The translations under genes and the position numbers were made by a program. 64,000 nucleotides of DNA. Origin: an uncultured bacterium. Lineage in GTDB: Bacteria; Bacteroidota; Bacteroidia; Bacteroidales; Rikenellaceae. The notes beneath the pieces were generated by a model. That model made no database searches, was not told the origin of the DNA, and saw only the letters and a program-made list of their open reading frames with translations. This document shows, one piece after another, positions 35,089 to 45,763 of the stretch (positions are counted from its first letter, which is position 1; every line of letters begins with the position of its first letter). The stretch is from contig CAJMNH010000003.1 of the NCBI GenBank assembly GCA_905214725.1, positions 157,232-221,231 of the forward strand, given 5' to 3'.

Positions 35089-36768
35089 ATGAAATTATTT
35101 CCGTTTATCAACCGTTTTTTACCCGCGCTGCTGCTTCTGAACAGCGGTTGCGGCGGCGATTCGACCGATGACGGCGGAACGCCTGCGGGCGATCGCCTTG
35201 CACTGAGCGCCGTCACGATCGGCAGTCAGAGCGGGTTGTCGGATTTCGACGACGTATCGCCCGACGCCGAGATCGTGCTCGACTTCACGACAACGCTCGA
35301 CGCGGCGACCGTCGAGGCCAACATCTATCTGCTCAACTCCGGCGGCGGCAAGGTGGCTGCCGACGAGAGCTATGACGGTGCCAAGCGTGTGACGCTCAAG
35401 CCCGACGCTGCGCTGGCCTCATACGCCACCTATCGGCTGATCGTCAACAGCGGGCTGAAATCGGCCGCCGGCGAGGCGATCGTCACGGGTAAGGTGATTC
35501 AGATTCGTACGGGGCAGGATACGGGCGACAAGTTCCCCCAGATCTCCGACGAGGAGCTGCTCACCAAGGTGCAGCGGCAGACCTTCCGTTATTTCTGGGA
35601 GGGAGCCGAACCGACGAGCGGCATGGCGCGCGAACGCACCACATCGGGCGCGACGGTCACTACCGGCGGTACGGGCTTCGGCGTGATGGCCATGACGGTG
35701 GCCGCCGAGCGCGGCTTCGTGACGCGCAGCGAGGCGTGCGAACGGGTGCAGCGGATCGTAAGTTTCCTTTCGGAGCGGGCGACCGCCTATCACGGCGCCT
35801 TCTCGCATTGGATCAACGGCGAGACCGGAGCGACGCAACCTTTCTCGACCGACGACAACGGAGCCGATCTGGTGGAAACGGGCCTGCTGTTTGAGGGACT
35901 GCTCACGGCACGCGCCTATTTCGACGGCGCGGATGCGGCCGAAAGCAAACTTCGCGACGACATCACCGCCTTGTGGGAAGCCGTCGAGTGGGATTTTTTC
36001 ACCAAGGAGGGGGCCGAGAAGGTGCTCTACTGGCATTGGAGCCCCGACAAGGGATGGGTGATGAACATGCCGATCCGAGGATGGAACGAGGCGCTGATCG
36101 TCTACGTGCTGGCCGCTTCGTCGCCGACGCATCCGATCGACCGCGAGGTCTACGCCGAGGGTTGGGCGCGTAACGGCGCCGTGCGCAACGGCAAATCGTT
36201 CTACGATACGGTGTTGCCGTTGGGCGAAGATTACGGCGGCCCGCTTTTCTGGGCGCACTATTCGTTCTTGGGACTGAATCCGAAGGGCCTTTCCGACGCC
36301 TATGCCGACTATTGGGAGCAGGTGTGCAACCATACGCTGATCAACTACAAGTACTGCGTGGCCAATCCCAAAGGGTATGCCGGTTACGGCGCCGACTGTT
36401 GGGGGCTTACGGCCAGCGACATCAAGGACGGTTATACCGCTTCGTCGCCGACGAACGACCGCGGCGTGATCGCCCCCACGGCGGCTCTTTCGTCGATGCC
36501 CTACACGCCCGACGAGTCGATGGCCGCGCTGCGTTTCTTCTACTACAAGCTGGGCGACAAACTGTGGAGCGATTACGGCTTTATCGACGCCTTCGACCTC
36601 ACGACCGGCTGGTTCGATACGGGGATGCACATCGCCATCGATCAGGGGCCGATCGTCGTCATGATCGAAAACCATCGTACGGGACTGCCGTGGAGCCTGC
36701 TGATGTCTGACAAAGATGTACAGGCGGGGCTTGCAAAACTGGGGTTCACGGTTTCGGCGGGCAATTGA
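35089..36768 (+). CDS. GH144-type glucanase lipoprotein with N-terminal Ig-like domain
   Basis: 559 residues with lipobox LLNSGC (Cys at about 20). An Ig-like (Big_5-type) domain covers about 35-140. The 'glycoamylase' fold, the domain of GH144, follows: FRYFWEGAEPTSGMARERT, VTTGGTGFGVMAMTVAAERGF, HGAFSHWINGETG, VLYWHWSPDKGWVMNMPIRGWNEALIVYVLAASSPTHP, and GVIAPTAALSSMPYTPDESM. GH144 contains endo-beta-1,2-glucanases and sophorose-releasing exo enzymes. A lipoprotein with a spacer domain suggests surface attack on the polymer before import. Specificity is inferred from family and neighbours. Confidence 0.85.
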   Translation: MKLFPFINRFLPALLLLNSGCGGDSTDDGGTPAGDRLALSAVTIGSQSGLSDFDDVSPDAEIVLDFTTTLDAATVEANIYLLNSGGGKVAADESYDGAKRVTLKPDAALASYATYRLIVNSGLKSAAGEAIVTGKVIQIRTGQDTGDKFPQISDEELLTKVQRQTFRYFWEGAEPTSGMARERTTSGATVTTGGTGFGVMAMTVAAERGFVTRSEACERVQRIVSFLSERATAYHGAFSHWINGETGATQPFSTDDNGADLVETGLLFEGLLTARAYFDGADAAESKLRDDITALWEAVEWDFFTKEGAEKVLYWHWSPDKGWVMNMPIRGWNEALIVYVLAASSPTHPIDREVYAEGWARNGAVRNGKSFYDTVLPLGEDYGGPLFWAHYSFLGLNPKGLSDAYADYWEQVCNHTLINYKYCVANPKGYAGYGADCWGLTASDIKDGYTASSPTNDRGVIAPTAALSSMPYTPDESMAALRFFYYKLGDKLWSDYGFIDAFDLTTGWFDTGMHIAIDQGPIVVMIENHRTGLPWSLLMSDKDVQAGLAKLGFTVSAGN

Positions 36769-36800
36769 ATCGAGAATAAATTAATTAGAGATAGCACGAT

Positions 36801-39086
36801 ATGAAAAAAGTATTTTTTACGCTGTTGGGCGTCGTTCTCTGCGGTGCGGCCGGCGCGGTCGAGAAGCCGGCGGGCGCTACGATGGATCAGTACGTCGACG
36901 CGCTGATGCGCCGCATGACCCTCGAAGAGAAGCTCGGGCAGCTCAACCTGCCCAGCGCCGGCGATATTACCACCGGACAGGCCAAAAGCAGCGACATCGC
37001 CGGCAAGATCCGTCGCGGCGAGGTGGGCGGACTGTTCAACATCAAGGGGGTGGAGAAGATCCGCGACGTGCAGCGCATCGCCGTCGAGGAGAGCCGGTTG
37101 GGTATTCCTATGATCTTCGGCATGGACGTAATCCACGGGTATGAAACGACTTTTCCCATCCCGCTCGGTCTGACCGCTACGTGGGATATGGAGGCCGTCG
37201 AACGCGCGGCCCGCATCTCGGCCGTCGAAGCGAGCGCCGCCGGCATCTGCTGGACCTTCTCGCCGATGGTCGACGTGGCGCGCGATCCCCGCTGGGGGCG
37301 TGTTTCGGAGGGTATCGGCGAAGATCCCTTTCTCGGCAGCGCCGTCGCCCGATCCTTTGTCTACGGCTATCAGGGGCGCGATCCGATGCGTTTCGCGACC
37401 GACGAGATCATGGGTTGCGTGAAACATTTCGCCCTTTACGGCGCCTCCGAAGCGGGCCGCGACTACAATACGACCGACATGAGCCGCCAGCGCATGTACA
37501 ACGACTATTTCCCGCCCTACAAGGCGGCCGTCGATGCGGGTGTGGGCAGTGTCATGGCCTCGTTCAACGAGGTGGACGGCATTCCCGCTACGGCCAACAA
37601 GTGGTTGATGACCACCGTGCTGCGCGAGCAATGGGGTTTCAAAGGCTTCGTCGTGACCGACTATACGGGGATCTACGAGATGATCGCGCACGGTTTGGGC
37701 GATCTGAAAGAGGTCTCGGCGCGCGCCATCGAGGCGGGCGTCGACATGGATATGGTGAGCGAAGGGTATCTGAGCACGTTGCAGGAGTCGCTCAGGGAGG
37801 GGCGCATACCGATGGCCGACATCGACCGCGCCTGCCGGCTGGTGCTCGAAGCGAAGTTCAAATTGGGGCTCTTCGACGATCCCTACCGTTACTGCGATCC
37901 GCAGCGTGCGGCAGCCGAGATCTATACGCCCGCGCATCGCGCCGAGGCGCGGCGCATTGCCGGCGAGAGTTTCGTGTTGCTGAAAAACGCCGGAGGCGTA
38001 CTGCCCTTGCAGCGCAAGGGTACGATCGCCGTGGTCGGCCCGCTGGCCGCTTCGCGCGAGAACATGCCCGGTACGTGGAGCGTCGCTACCGACCTCACCA
38101 AGCCGCTCACGCTTGTCGAAGGAGTGCGGCAGGTGGCGGGCGACAAGGTGAAGATCGTCTATGCCAAGGGCAGCAACGTCGTCCGCGACGAGGCGTTGGA
38201 GCGCCACGCCACGATGTTCGGACGCGATATTCCGCGTGACGGTCGCACCGACCAGCAATTGCTCGACGAGGCGCTCTCCGCAGCGGCGCAGGCCGATGTG
38301 GTGGTGGCCGCATTGGGCGAAACGTCTGAGATGAGCGGCGAGAGCAGCAGCCGGTCGCAGATCGGCATTCCCGACGTGCAGCAGGAGCTGCTGCGGGCGC
38401 TCGTGGCTACGGGCAAGCCTGTCGCGCTGGTGCTCTTCACGGGGCGTCCGCTGACGCTCGAATGGGAAGCCGAACACGTGCCTTCGATCCTTAACGTATG
38501 GTTCGGCGGCAGCGAGGCGGCCGAGGCGATCGGCGACGTGCTCTTCGGCGACGTGAACCCTTCGGGCAAGCTCCCTTCGACCTTCCCGCGCAGCGTGGGG
38601 CAGATTCCGCTCTTCTACAACCACAAGAATACGGGGCGTCCGCTCTTGGGCGACACCTTCGAGAAGTTCCGCAGCAACTACCTCGACGTGCCCAATACGC
38701 CGCTCTACGCCTTCGGCTACGGACTGTCGTATACGACCTTCGACTACGGCGACGTGCGTCTTTCGGCTTCGGAGATGACCGCCGACGGAACCCTTACGGC
38801 CACCGTACGCCTCACGAACAGCGGCAAGCGCGACGGCGTGGAGGTCGTGCAGCTCTACATCCGCGATTTGGTGGGTTCGTCGACCCGTCCCGTGCAGGAA
38901 CTCAAAGGATTCCGGCGTGTGGCGCTCAAAGCGGGCGAGAGCCGCGACGTGAGCTTCACGATCGATGTTTCGCTGCTCAAATACTATGATTACGACCTGC
39001 GGTACGTCGCCGAACCGGGCGAATTCGACGTGATGATCGGCGGCGCGAGCGACGCGGTGAAACGCGCGCGTTTCACGTTGAAGTAA
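36801..39086 (+). CDS. Glycoside hydrolase family 3 beta-glucosidase
   Basis: 761 residues with a signal peptide (MKKVFFTLLGVVLCGAAGA), so periplasmic. Three-domain GH3 layout: the TIM-barrel domain with nucleophile Asp287 in GFVVTDYTG, the alpha/beta domain with AALGETSEMSGESSSRSQIG supplying the acid/base Glu region, and a C-terminal fibronectin-III-like domain (from about 655). It would split sophoro-oligosaccharides to glucose; GH3 enzymes occur next to GH144 genes in known beta-1,2-glucan loci. The gene lies 32 bases after the first GH144 gene. Confidence 0.92.
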   Translation: MKKVFFTLLGVVLCGAAGAVEKPAGATMDQYVDALMRRMTLEEKLGQLNLPSAGDITTGQAKSSDIAGKIRRGEVGGLFNIKGVEKIRDVQRIAVEESRLGIPMIFGMDVIHGYETTFPIPLGLTATWDMEAVERAARISAVEASAAGICWTFSPMVDVARDPRWGRVSEGIGEDPFLGSAVARSFVYGYQGRDPMRFATDEIMGCVKHFALYGASEAGRDYNTTDMSRQRMYNDYFPPYKAAVDAGVGSVMASFNEVDGIPATANKWLMTTVLREQWGFKGFVVTDYTGIYEMIAHGLGDLKEVSARAIEAGVDMDMVSEGYLSTLQESLREGRIPMADIDRACRLVLEAKFKLGLFDDPYRYCDPQRAAAEIYTPAHRAEARRIAGESFVLLKNAGGVLPLQRKGTIAVVGPLAASRENMPGTWSVATDLTKPLTLVEGVRQVAGDKVKIVYAKGSNVVRDEALERHATMFGRDIPRDGRTDQQLLDEALSAAAQADVVVAALGETSEMSGESSSRSQIGIPDVQQELLRALVATGKPVALVLFTGRPLTLEWEAEHVPSILNVWFGGSEAAEAIGDVLFGDVNPSGKLPSTFPRSVGQIPLFYNHKNTGRPLLGDTFEKFRSNYLDVPNTPLYAFGYGLSYTTFDYGDVRLSASEMTADGTLTATVRLTNSGKRDGVEVVQLYIRDLVGSSTRPVQELKGFRRVALKAGESRDVSFTIDVSLLKYYDYDLRYVAEPGEFDVMIGGASDAVKRARFTLK

Positions 39087-39097
39087 TCTTGCGGGAT

Positions 39098-40441
39098 ATG
39101 AAGACGATGAAATGGATTACGGCGGCCGTGACGGCGCTCGCATGGGCGAGTGTCGTTGCGGGCTGCTCGCAGCGTCCCGCGGCGGTGCTGACCGACGAGG
39201 CGCTGATGGACAGCGTCGAGCGGCGGACGTTCGACTATTTCTGGTCGGGCGCAGAACCCAACAGCGGCCTTGCGCGCGAGCGGATCAACATGGACGGTAT
39301 CTATCCCGAGAACGACGAGACGGTCGTGACGACGGGCGGCAGCGGTTTCGGCATTCTGGCGCTTATCGCCGGTATGGAACGCGGATATATCACCCGAGAG
39401 CAGGGCATCGAGCGTTTCGAACGGATCGTCGCGTTTCTGGAGCGGGCTGACCGTTTTCACGGCGCTTGGCCCCACTGGATCGAGGGCGAAACGGGCCGCG
39501 TGAAACCCTTCGGCAAGAAGGACAACGGAGGTGATCTGGTCGAGACGGCCTTTTTGGTGCAGGGGTTGCTGGCCGCACACCAGTACTTTGCGCAGGGCAA
39601 CGAGCGCGAACAGACCCTCGCGCAGCGCATCGACACGCTGTGGCGCGGCGTCGAGTGGTCGTGGTACCGCAACGGGCAGAACGTTCTCTACTGGCATTGG
39701 AGCCCCCAGTACGGCTGGGAGATGAATTTCGCCGTGCACGGCTTCAACGAGTGTCTGGTAATGTATATTCTGGCGGCCGCTTCTCCGACTTATCCCATCG
39801 ACAGGGAAGTCTACACCGAGGGATGGGCCGAGAACGGAGCGATCGTCGATCCCCACGAGGTCGAGGGTTACCGGCTCCATCTGCGCTATCAGGGGGTCGA
39901 GGCCGGTCCGTTGTTCTGGGCGCACTACTCCTTCCTCGGGCTCGACCCGCGCAGCCTGCGCGACCGCTACTGCGACGATTATTTCGGCGAGATGCGCGAT
40001 TACTCGCTCATCAACCGCGCCTACTGCATCCGTAATCCCAAACATTACAAGGGCTACGGTCGGGATTGCTGGGGGCTGACGGCGAGCTATTCGACCGTGG
40101 GTTATGCGGCGCACGCCCCTGTCGAAAGCGAGGATCACGGCGTGATCGCTCCCACGGCGGCTCTCTCGTCGATCGTCTATACGCCCGAGGAGTCGATGGA
40201 CGTGATGCGTTACCTCTACGGGCCGCTCGGAAGGAAAGTGTGGGGGCCTTACGGCTTCTACGACGCTTTCAGTGAGACGGACGACTGGTATCCGCAAAAA
40301 TATCTGGCTATCGATCAGGGGCCGATCGCCGTGATGATCGAGAATCACCGTTCGGAGCTCTTGTGGCGGCTCTTCATGAGCCACCCCGACGTGCAGGAGG
40401 GGTTGCGGAAACTGGGCTTCGAGTCGCCCGTACTGCAATAG
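39098..40441 (+). CDS. Second GH144-type glucanase, lipoprotein
   Basis: 447 residues from ATG at 39098; a TTG at 39089 would add three residues. Lipobox ASVVAGC. It has only the catalytic 'glycoamylase' domain, without the Ig-like module of its paralogue, and matches it block by block: RTFDYFWSGAEPNSGLARERI, TTGGSGFGILALIAGMERGYI, HGAWPHWIEGETG, LYWHWSPQYGWEMNFAVHGFNECLVMYILAAASPTYP. It starts 11 bases after the GH3 stop, so translation is coupled. Two members in one operon suggest an endo/exo or surface/periplasm division of labour. Confidence 0.85.
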   Translation: MKTMKWITAAVTALAWASVVAGCSQRPAAVLTDEALMDSVERRTFDYFWSGAEPNSGLARERINMDGIYPENDETVVTTGGSGFGILALIAGMERGYITREQGIERFERIVAFLERADRFHGAWPHWIEGETGRVKPFGKKDNGGDLVETAFLVQGLLAAHQYFAQGNEREQTLAQRIDTLWRGVEWSWYRNGQNVLYWHWSPQYGWEMNFAVHGFNECLVMYILAAASPTYPIDREVYTEGWAENGAIVDPHEVEGYRLHLRYQGVEAGPLFWAHYSFLGLDPRSLRDRYCDDYFGEMRDYSLINRAYCIRNPKHYKGYGRDCWGLTASYSTVGYAAHAPVESEDHGVIAPTAALSSIVYTPEESMDVMRYLYGPLGRKVWGPYGFYDAFSETDDWYPQKYLAIDQGPIAVMIENHRSELLWRLFMSHPDVQEGLRKLGFESPVLQ

Positions 40442-40498
40442 ACGGGGCGCGCTGTATGCGGCTTCGGTCCGTTGGAGCGAAACTGAAAAGCAATTTGG

Positions 40499-40535
40499 AA
40501 GCGGGGTGTATCTTTCTGGGATACGCCCCGCTTTT
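40499..40535. terminator. Bidirectional terminator between the glucan locus and lysO-like gene
   Basis: AAGCGGGGTGTATC pairs with GATACGCCCCGCTT (one G-U pair), with TTTTT on the plus side. It ends the + operon and abuts the stop codon of the minus-strand gene. Confidence 0.85.
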
Positions 40536-41450
40536 TCAGATCGAGCAGAAGAAGGTGACCAGAAAAGGTACGCTGAAATCGGTGGCGCAGCCGTGGAAAA
40601 TCGCCACGACGGCGTATTGCGGCCCTGCGACGCGCGTGAGGATCGGAAGGGTGGTGTCGAACGTCGTCGCCCCGCCCGACGAGATCGCGGCCAGCGGCCC
40701 GAAGCGACGCGCCACCCACGGCGCGGCCAGCAGCGTGAAGAGTTCGCGCAGGACGTTGCAGAGCAGGGCGACGGTTCCCAGTTCGACGCTGCGCAGTTCG
40801 GAGATGAAGATGCTCGACAGCGAGTAGTAGCCGAATCCCGCCCCGACAGCCAGCGCGTCGCTCAGCGACACCGGACGTAAGATCAGCGATGCGAGCGCTG
40901 CTCCGGTCAGCGTCCCGACAATGGTGCAGAGGGGCAGCAGCGCCATGCGGCGGTCGAGTGAGCGGATGCGTCCGGCGAGCGTGGCGTCGTGCCCCAGCGA
41001 CATCCCGACCGAGAACATCAGCGCATAGAGCATGTAGGTGCTCACGGACGATGCGGCGACGGTAGTCGGAAGGCCGCCCGTTACGCCGAGGATCGTTCCC
41101 GCTGCGAAAAAGGCGACGATCACCAGACTGCCGCGCAGAGCGGCCAAGGGCGAAGGCGCCGGCTCGGCGGAGGCGACCGTTTCGGCGGGTTTGCCGCCGA
41201 TCGCCCGCCACAGCAGCCACGAGCAGGCAATGCTTCCCGCCAACGCACCCGTGCAGAGGACGAGCGCCTGCATGCCGAGCGTCGCCGCTGCACGCACTAC
41301 CTGCCCGTTGCCGCCCACCTCCAATCCCAGAACGAAGAGCAGCAGCCAGATGATGAACGTAATGATATTGCCGAGCGCGCGGAGCGGTCGGCGGCGCAGC
41401 AGGCGGCCCGTGAGAATGCCGCCGAAGAGAACGGCGAAAAGAACAAACAT
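40536..41450 (-). CDS. LysO-family (YbjE) lysine exporter-like membrane protein
   Basis: 304 residues from MFVLFAVLFGG. About eight membrane helices are seen. The N-terminal half has FGGILTGRLLRRRPLRALGNIITFIIWLLLFVLGLEVG; the C-terminal half has the family block LSDALAVGAGFGYYSLSSIFISEL, LGTVALLCNVLRELFTLLAAPW and ISSGGATTFDTTLPILTRVAG. LysO exports lysine and its toxic analogues in E. coli. It is downstream of galM in the same direction but has no evident link to galactose. Confidence 0.82.
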   Translation of the reverse strand: MFVLFAVLFGGILTGRLLRRRPLRALGNIITFIIWLLLFVLGLEVGGNGQVVRAAATLGMQALVLCTGALAGSIACSWLLWRAIGGKPAETVASAEPAPSPLAALRGSLVIVAFFAAGTILGVTGGLPTTVAASSVSTYMLYALMFSVGMSLGHDATLAGRIRSLDRRMALLPLCTIVGTLTGAALASLILRPVSLSDALAVGAGFGYYSLSSIFISELRSVELGTVALLCNVLRELFTLLAAPWVARRFGPLAAISSGGATTFDTTLPILTRVAGPQYAVVAIFHGCATDFSVPFLVTFFCSI

Positions 41451-41537
41451 CGTAGGATCGGAAATTTCGGGCAAAAATAGTAAAAAAAGGCGATGGCCGC
41501 AACCCTTGCATTTGCGGCCATCGTTTGCGGATGAACT

Positions 41538-42584
41538 CTATTCGGCGTCGAAGCGGAAGCGGATCGTCTGGCGATAGTTTTTTCCGGGACGCAGGACGGC
41601 CGAGGGGAAATCGGGGCGGTTCGGCGCGTCGGGAAAACCCTGACACTCGATCGCCACGCCGTCGTAATCCTCGTAGGAACGGCCGCTCTTCGAAAGGGGC
41701 GATCCGGCGAGCCAATTGCCCGTGTAGACCTGTACGCCCGGCTGTGTGGAGCGGACGGTCAGCCGCCGGCCCGAGCGCGGATCGCGCAGTACGGCCACAA
41801 GCGATTCTTCGCCTGCGCGCCAGCCGTCCACCGCCCAGCAGTTATCATACCCTTTACCGTATTTCAATGCAGGGAAGTCGGCGTGGATATCGCGTCCGAG
41901 CGGTTTCGGCGTGCGGAAATCCATCGGCGTATCCGCAACCTCGTCCAGACGACCCGTGGGGATCAGCGTCTCGTCGGTCGGCAGCCAGCGCGAAGCGCAG
42001 AGGCGCAGTTCGTGATCGAGCGCCGATCCGGCGTTCTCGCCCGCGAGATTCCAGTAGGAGTGATTCGTGAGATTGACGACCGTGGGGGCGTCGCAGCCCG
42101 CTTCGAGCGTAACGGTCAGGCAGCAGTCGTCGTCCCACGCATAGCTGACGCGCGCCGTCAGACCGCCCGGATAGCCCTCTTCGCCGTCGGGGCTGATACG
42201 GGTGAATACCGCGCGGTCGCCGATCGCCTCGCCGTGCCACAGACGGTTGGCGAATCCTGTCGGGCCGCCGTGCAGATGGTTGGGGCCGTTGTTGACGGCC
42301 AATATATACTCCTTCCCGTCGAGCGTGAACCGGCCGCCGGCGATGCGGTTGGCGAATCGGCCCGGCGTTTTGCCGAAACAGGTGCCGTCGCCGATGTAGT
42401 CGGCATAGTCGCGGTAGCCCAGCGCCACGTCGGCCATGCGCCCCTCGCGGTCGGGAACGACCGCGGCGGTGATGCCCGCGCCGATGTTGCATACGTCGAC
42501 GTATGCGCCCGAGGCGTTCGTGAGCCGGTAGACGTCGATCTCGCCCTGCGCGTGATGCTGCGTATGAATTTTTACGACCGACAT
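41538..42584 (-). CDS. galM: Aldose 1-epimerase (mutarotase)
   Basis: 348 residues, no signal peptide, cytoplasmic. It interconverts the alpha and beta anomers of galactose before GalK. Family blocks are KTPGRFANRIAGGRFTLDG, NHLHGGPTGFANRLW (with a conserved catalytic-site His), VVNLTNHSYWNLAG (the acid His region), and YDNCWAVDG; a C-terminal YEDYDGVAIECQGFPDAPN contains the base Glu. It starts 4 bases before the nucleotidyltransferase stop's end region (42584 versus 42589), so the two are tightly coupled. Confidence 0.93.
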   Translation of the reverse strand: MSVVKIHTQHHAQGEIDVYRLTNASGAYVDVCNIGAGITAAVVPDREGRMADVALGYRDYADYIGDGTCFGKTPGRFANRIAGGRFTLDGKEYILAVNNGPNHLHGGPTGFANRLWHGEAIGDRAVFTRISPDGEEGYPGGLTARVSYAWDDDCCLTVTLEAGCDAPTVVNLTNHSYWNLAGENAGSALDHELRLCASRWLPTDETLIPTGRLDEVADTPMDFRTPKPLGRDIHADFPALKYGKGYDNCWAVDGWRAGEESLVAVLRDPRSGRRLTVRSTQPGVQVYTGNWLAGSPLSKSGRSYEDYDGVAIECQGFPDAPNRPDFPSAVLRPGKNYRQTIRFRFDAE

Positions 42585-42588
42585 CGTC

Positions 42589-43488
42589 CTAAAAGAGTTT
42601 GGCGGGGTATTCGCCCGCGTCGACGAGCGCCTGAATCTTGTCGACCACCCCCTGTCGGTCGGCGGCGTAGGTCACGCCGAACCATTTGGCCGTGGTGTCG
42701 AGCACCTTGACCGTCGCAGTCCCTTCAGTGATGAGTTTGTTGACCATCATCGGGATGTAGTACTCGGCCTTCGGGTTGTCGATGTTCGTGCGCAGGAACT
42801 CCTTGAAATACTCCTCCGAATAACGGAAATAGTCGGGTGTGAATCCCCACATGTTCATCGAGACGGGGGTGTTGTCGGCCGTGGTTGTCGGCTGTCCGTC
42901 GTCGCCCGTGAAGGTGATGCGTCCGCCGACGCGGGCGATGTCCGTCCGTTCGACTACGCCCGTGAGATAGTCTTCGGCGTCGGTCCGGCAGATGCCGCGC
43001 GCAACCGTCCCGCTTTCGGAGAGGGTGTTGCCCACGCGGTAACCCACCATGCAGTAGCGGTTCTCGCCGTCGGCTTTCGAGAGCCATTCGCCGAGTACGC
43101 GGAAGCCGTCGCGGCCGTAGAAGTCGTCGGCGTTGATGACGGCGAACGGTTCGCGGATGACGTTGCGCCCCATCAGTACGGCGTGGTTCGTGCCCCACGG
43201 CTTGGTGCGCCCTTCGGGACAGGTGAATCCTTCGGGCAGGTCGCCGACCGACTGGAAGACCACTTCGACGGGGATGTGATGCTCGTATTTGGAGAGGATT
43301 TTTTCGCGGAAATCCTGTTCGAAATCCTTGCGGATGACGAAGACCACCTTGCCGAAGCCGCCGCGAATGGCGTCGAAGATCGAGTAGTCCATGATGGTCT
43401 CGCCGTTGGGGCCGAGCCCGTCGAGTTGTTTGAGACCGCCGTAACGCGAGCCCATGCCCGCGGCCAGTACGAAAAGTGTCGGTTTCAT
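42589..43488 (-). CDS. Sugar-1-phosphate nucleotidyltransferase (NTP_transferase family)
   Basis: 299 residues from MKPTLFVLAAGMGSRYGGLKQ, which carries the nucleotide-binding GxGxR...K motif; 24 codons upstream are open but lack family signs. VINADDFYGRDGF gives the metal-binding aspartate motif, and WGTNHAVLMGR is the usual GT(A/N)HA-type block. These enzymes transfer a nucleotidyl group from NTP to a sugar phosphate. It lies between galE and galM, and no galT is present, so UTP:galactose-1-phosphate uridylyl transfer is an attractive but untested role. Hexosamine phosphates are alternatives. Confidence 0.85.
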   Translation of the reverse strand: MKPTLFVLAAGMGSRYGGLKQLDGLGPNGETIMDYSIFDAIRGGFGKVVFVIRKDFEQDFREKILSKYEHHIPVEVVFQSVGDLPEGFTCPEGRTKPWGTNHAVLMGRNVIREPFAVINADDFYGRDGFRVLGEWLSKADGENRYCMVGYRVGNTLSESGTVARGICRTDAEDYLTGVVERTDIARVGGRITFTGDDGQPTTTADNTPVSMNMWGFTPDYFRYSEEYFKEFLRTNIDNPKAEYYIPMMVNKLITEGTATVKVLDTTAKWFGVTYAADRQGVVDKIQALVDAGEYPAKLF

Positions 43489-43572
43489 ATCGGAATGTTG
43501 TGTTATGAACGGTTTAATGTAAAAAAGACAATCGGAAAGCCGCGCTGCAATCGGCAGCAACGCATCCCTCCG

Positions 43573-44601
<1,029 letters not shown>

Positions 44602-44662
44602 AATCCGATAAGCTATTAGGTAAATGCAAGACGAACGCCGGAAAGCGTCCGTCCCGCAGCGA

Positions 44663-45736
44663 TTATTCCATGTCGAAGGTGAACTGGTCGTAGTCGGCCG
44701 TGCGCCACGCCTTGTCGCAGGTGACGGGCGAAAGGGCGAACATCGGCGAGAAGGTGCGCACCGAAACGGTCTTGCCGTCGGGCAGGAACTCCAGAATGCG
44801 CAGCCAGCCGTCGCCGCCGTTGCCGTGCCACTGTCCGTCGGCCGTCTGGGCGTTGAACATCATCTGGGCGACCGACTTGCCGGCGGCGTTTTTGTCCACG
44901 CGCCAGCCCACCGTCTCGAAGTAGTTCATCGTGGGGTGGCACTCGTGACCGCAGACGACCAGCCGGATGTTCGACGAAGGGTAGACGAGTTTGTCCCAGA
45001 TCGCCTGTTGGTAGTTGGCGTCGGTCAGTTCGTAAGGCTCTGATTTCTTGCGGTTGCCCTTCCATGCGATGAACGAATGGGTCAGCAGGATCACCCGCGT
45101 ATTCGCGTACTTGGGTTCCGCAACCAGTTTGCGCGCCCATTCGATCGCCTCGTCGCGCGGTGCGAATTCGAGCGATACGACCAGCAGGTCGCCCCACGTG
45201 TCGGTGTGGAACTCATAAGCGGCGTTCTCCAGCGTGGGCAAGCCGTGCGCGTTGTTGCAGACCGAAACGATCGTATGCCGCCAGCATTCGTTGCGCGTCA
45301 TGGGGAAATAGTCGGGGAAGCGCGACAGGCGGTTCTCCGACTTGGTGTATCCGTAGTCGTGGTTGCCCGTGCAGAGCACATAGGGCAGTTTGTTGTCGAG
45401 CCGTTCGAAGGCGCGCGACGCCGCCCGCCACTGCTCGGCGCTCGTCTGGTCGGTCTTGCGGAAAGCCAGCGGGATGGCCGTCTCGTTCTGCTCGACCAGA
45501 TCGCCCGTGCAGAGTGCCGTGAGGATGTTCAGCGAGTCGATCTCGCGTGCGATCCATGCCGTTTGCAGTTCGAACAGGGGTTGGTTGGCGGCGAATTTAT
45601 TGTAGCTCTGCGGGTCGGGAATGACGACGATCGAGAAGGAGTTCGGGTCGCTCAGGCGGGCGCGCAGGGGGTAGTTCTGAGCTTGCAGCGACAGCGTGCC
45701 GAGCAGCAGGGCAAAAAATAAAAACGTTTTTTTCAT
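44663..45736 (-). CDS. Exported calcineurin-like metallophosphoesterase
   Basis: 357 residues with a signal peptide ending SLQAQ (about 19). The metallophosphoesterase motifs are in order: IPDPQSY, GDLVEQN, GNHDYGY, LLTHSF and GHEC. That supplies the two-metal site. It is periplasmic, unlike its cytoplasmic galactose-pathway neighbours, and sits between galK and galE in the same direction with short gaps. The substrate is not clear; hydrolysis of a phosphorylated or nucleotide sugar outside the cell is a guess. Confidence 0.87.
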   Translation of the reverse strand: MKKTFLFFALLLGTLSLQAQNYPLRARLSDPNSFSIVVIPDPQSYNKFAANQPLFELQTAWIAREIDSLNILTALCTGDLVEQNETAIPLAFRKTDQTSAEQWRAASRAFERLDNKLPYVLCTGNHDYGYTKSENRLSRFPDYFPMTRNECWRHTIVSVCNNAHGLPTLENAAYEFHTDTWGDLLVVSLEFAPRDEAIEWARKLVAEPKYANTRVILLTHSFIAWKGNRKKSEPYELTDANYQQAIWDKLVYPSSNIRLVVCGHECHPTMNYFETVGWRVDKNAAGKSVAQMMFNAQTADGQWHGNGGDGWLRILEFLPDGKTVSVRTFSPMFALSPVTCDKAWRTADYDQFTFDME

Positions 45737-45763
45737 AAAATTATAGGTGGAAATTTGTTTGAA

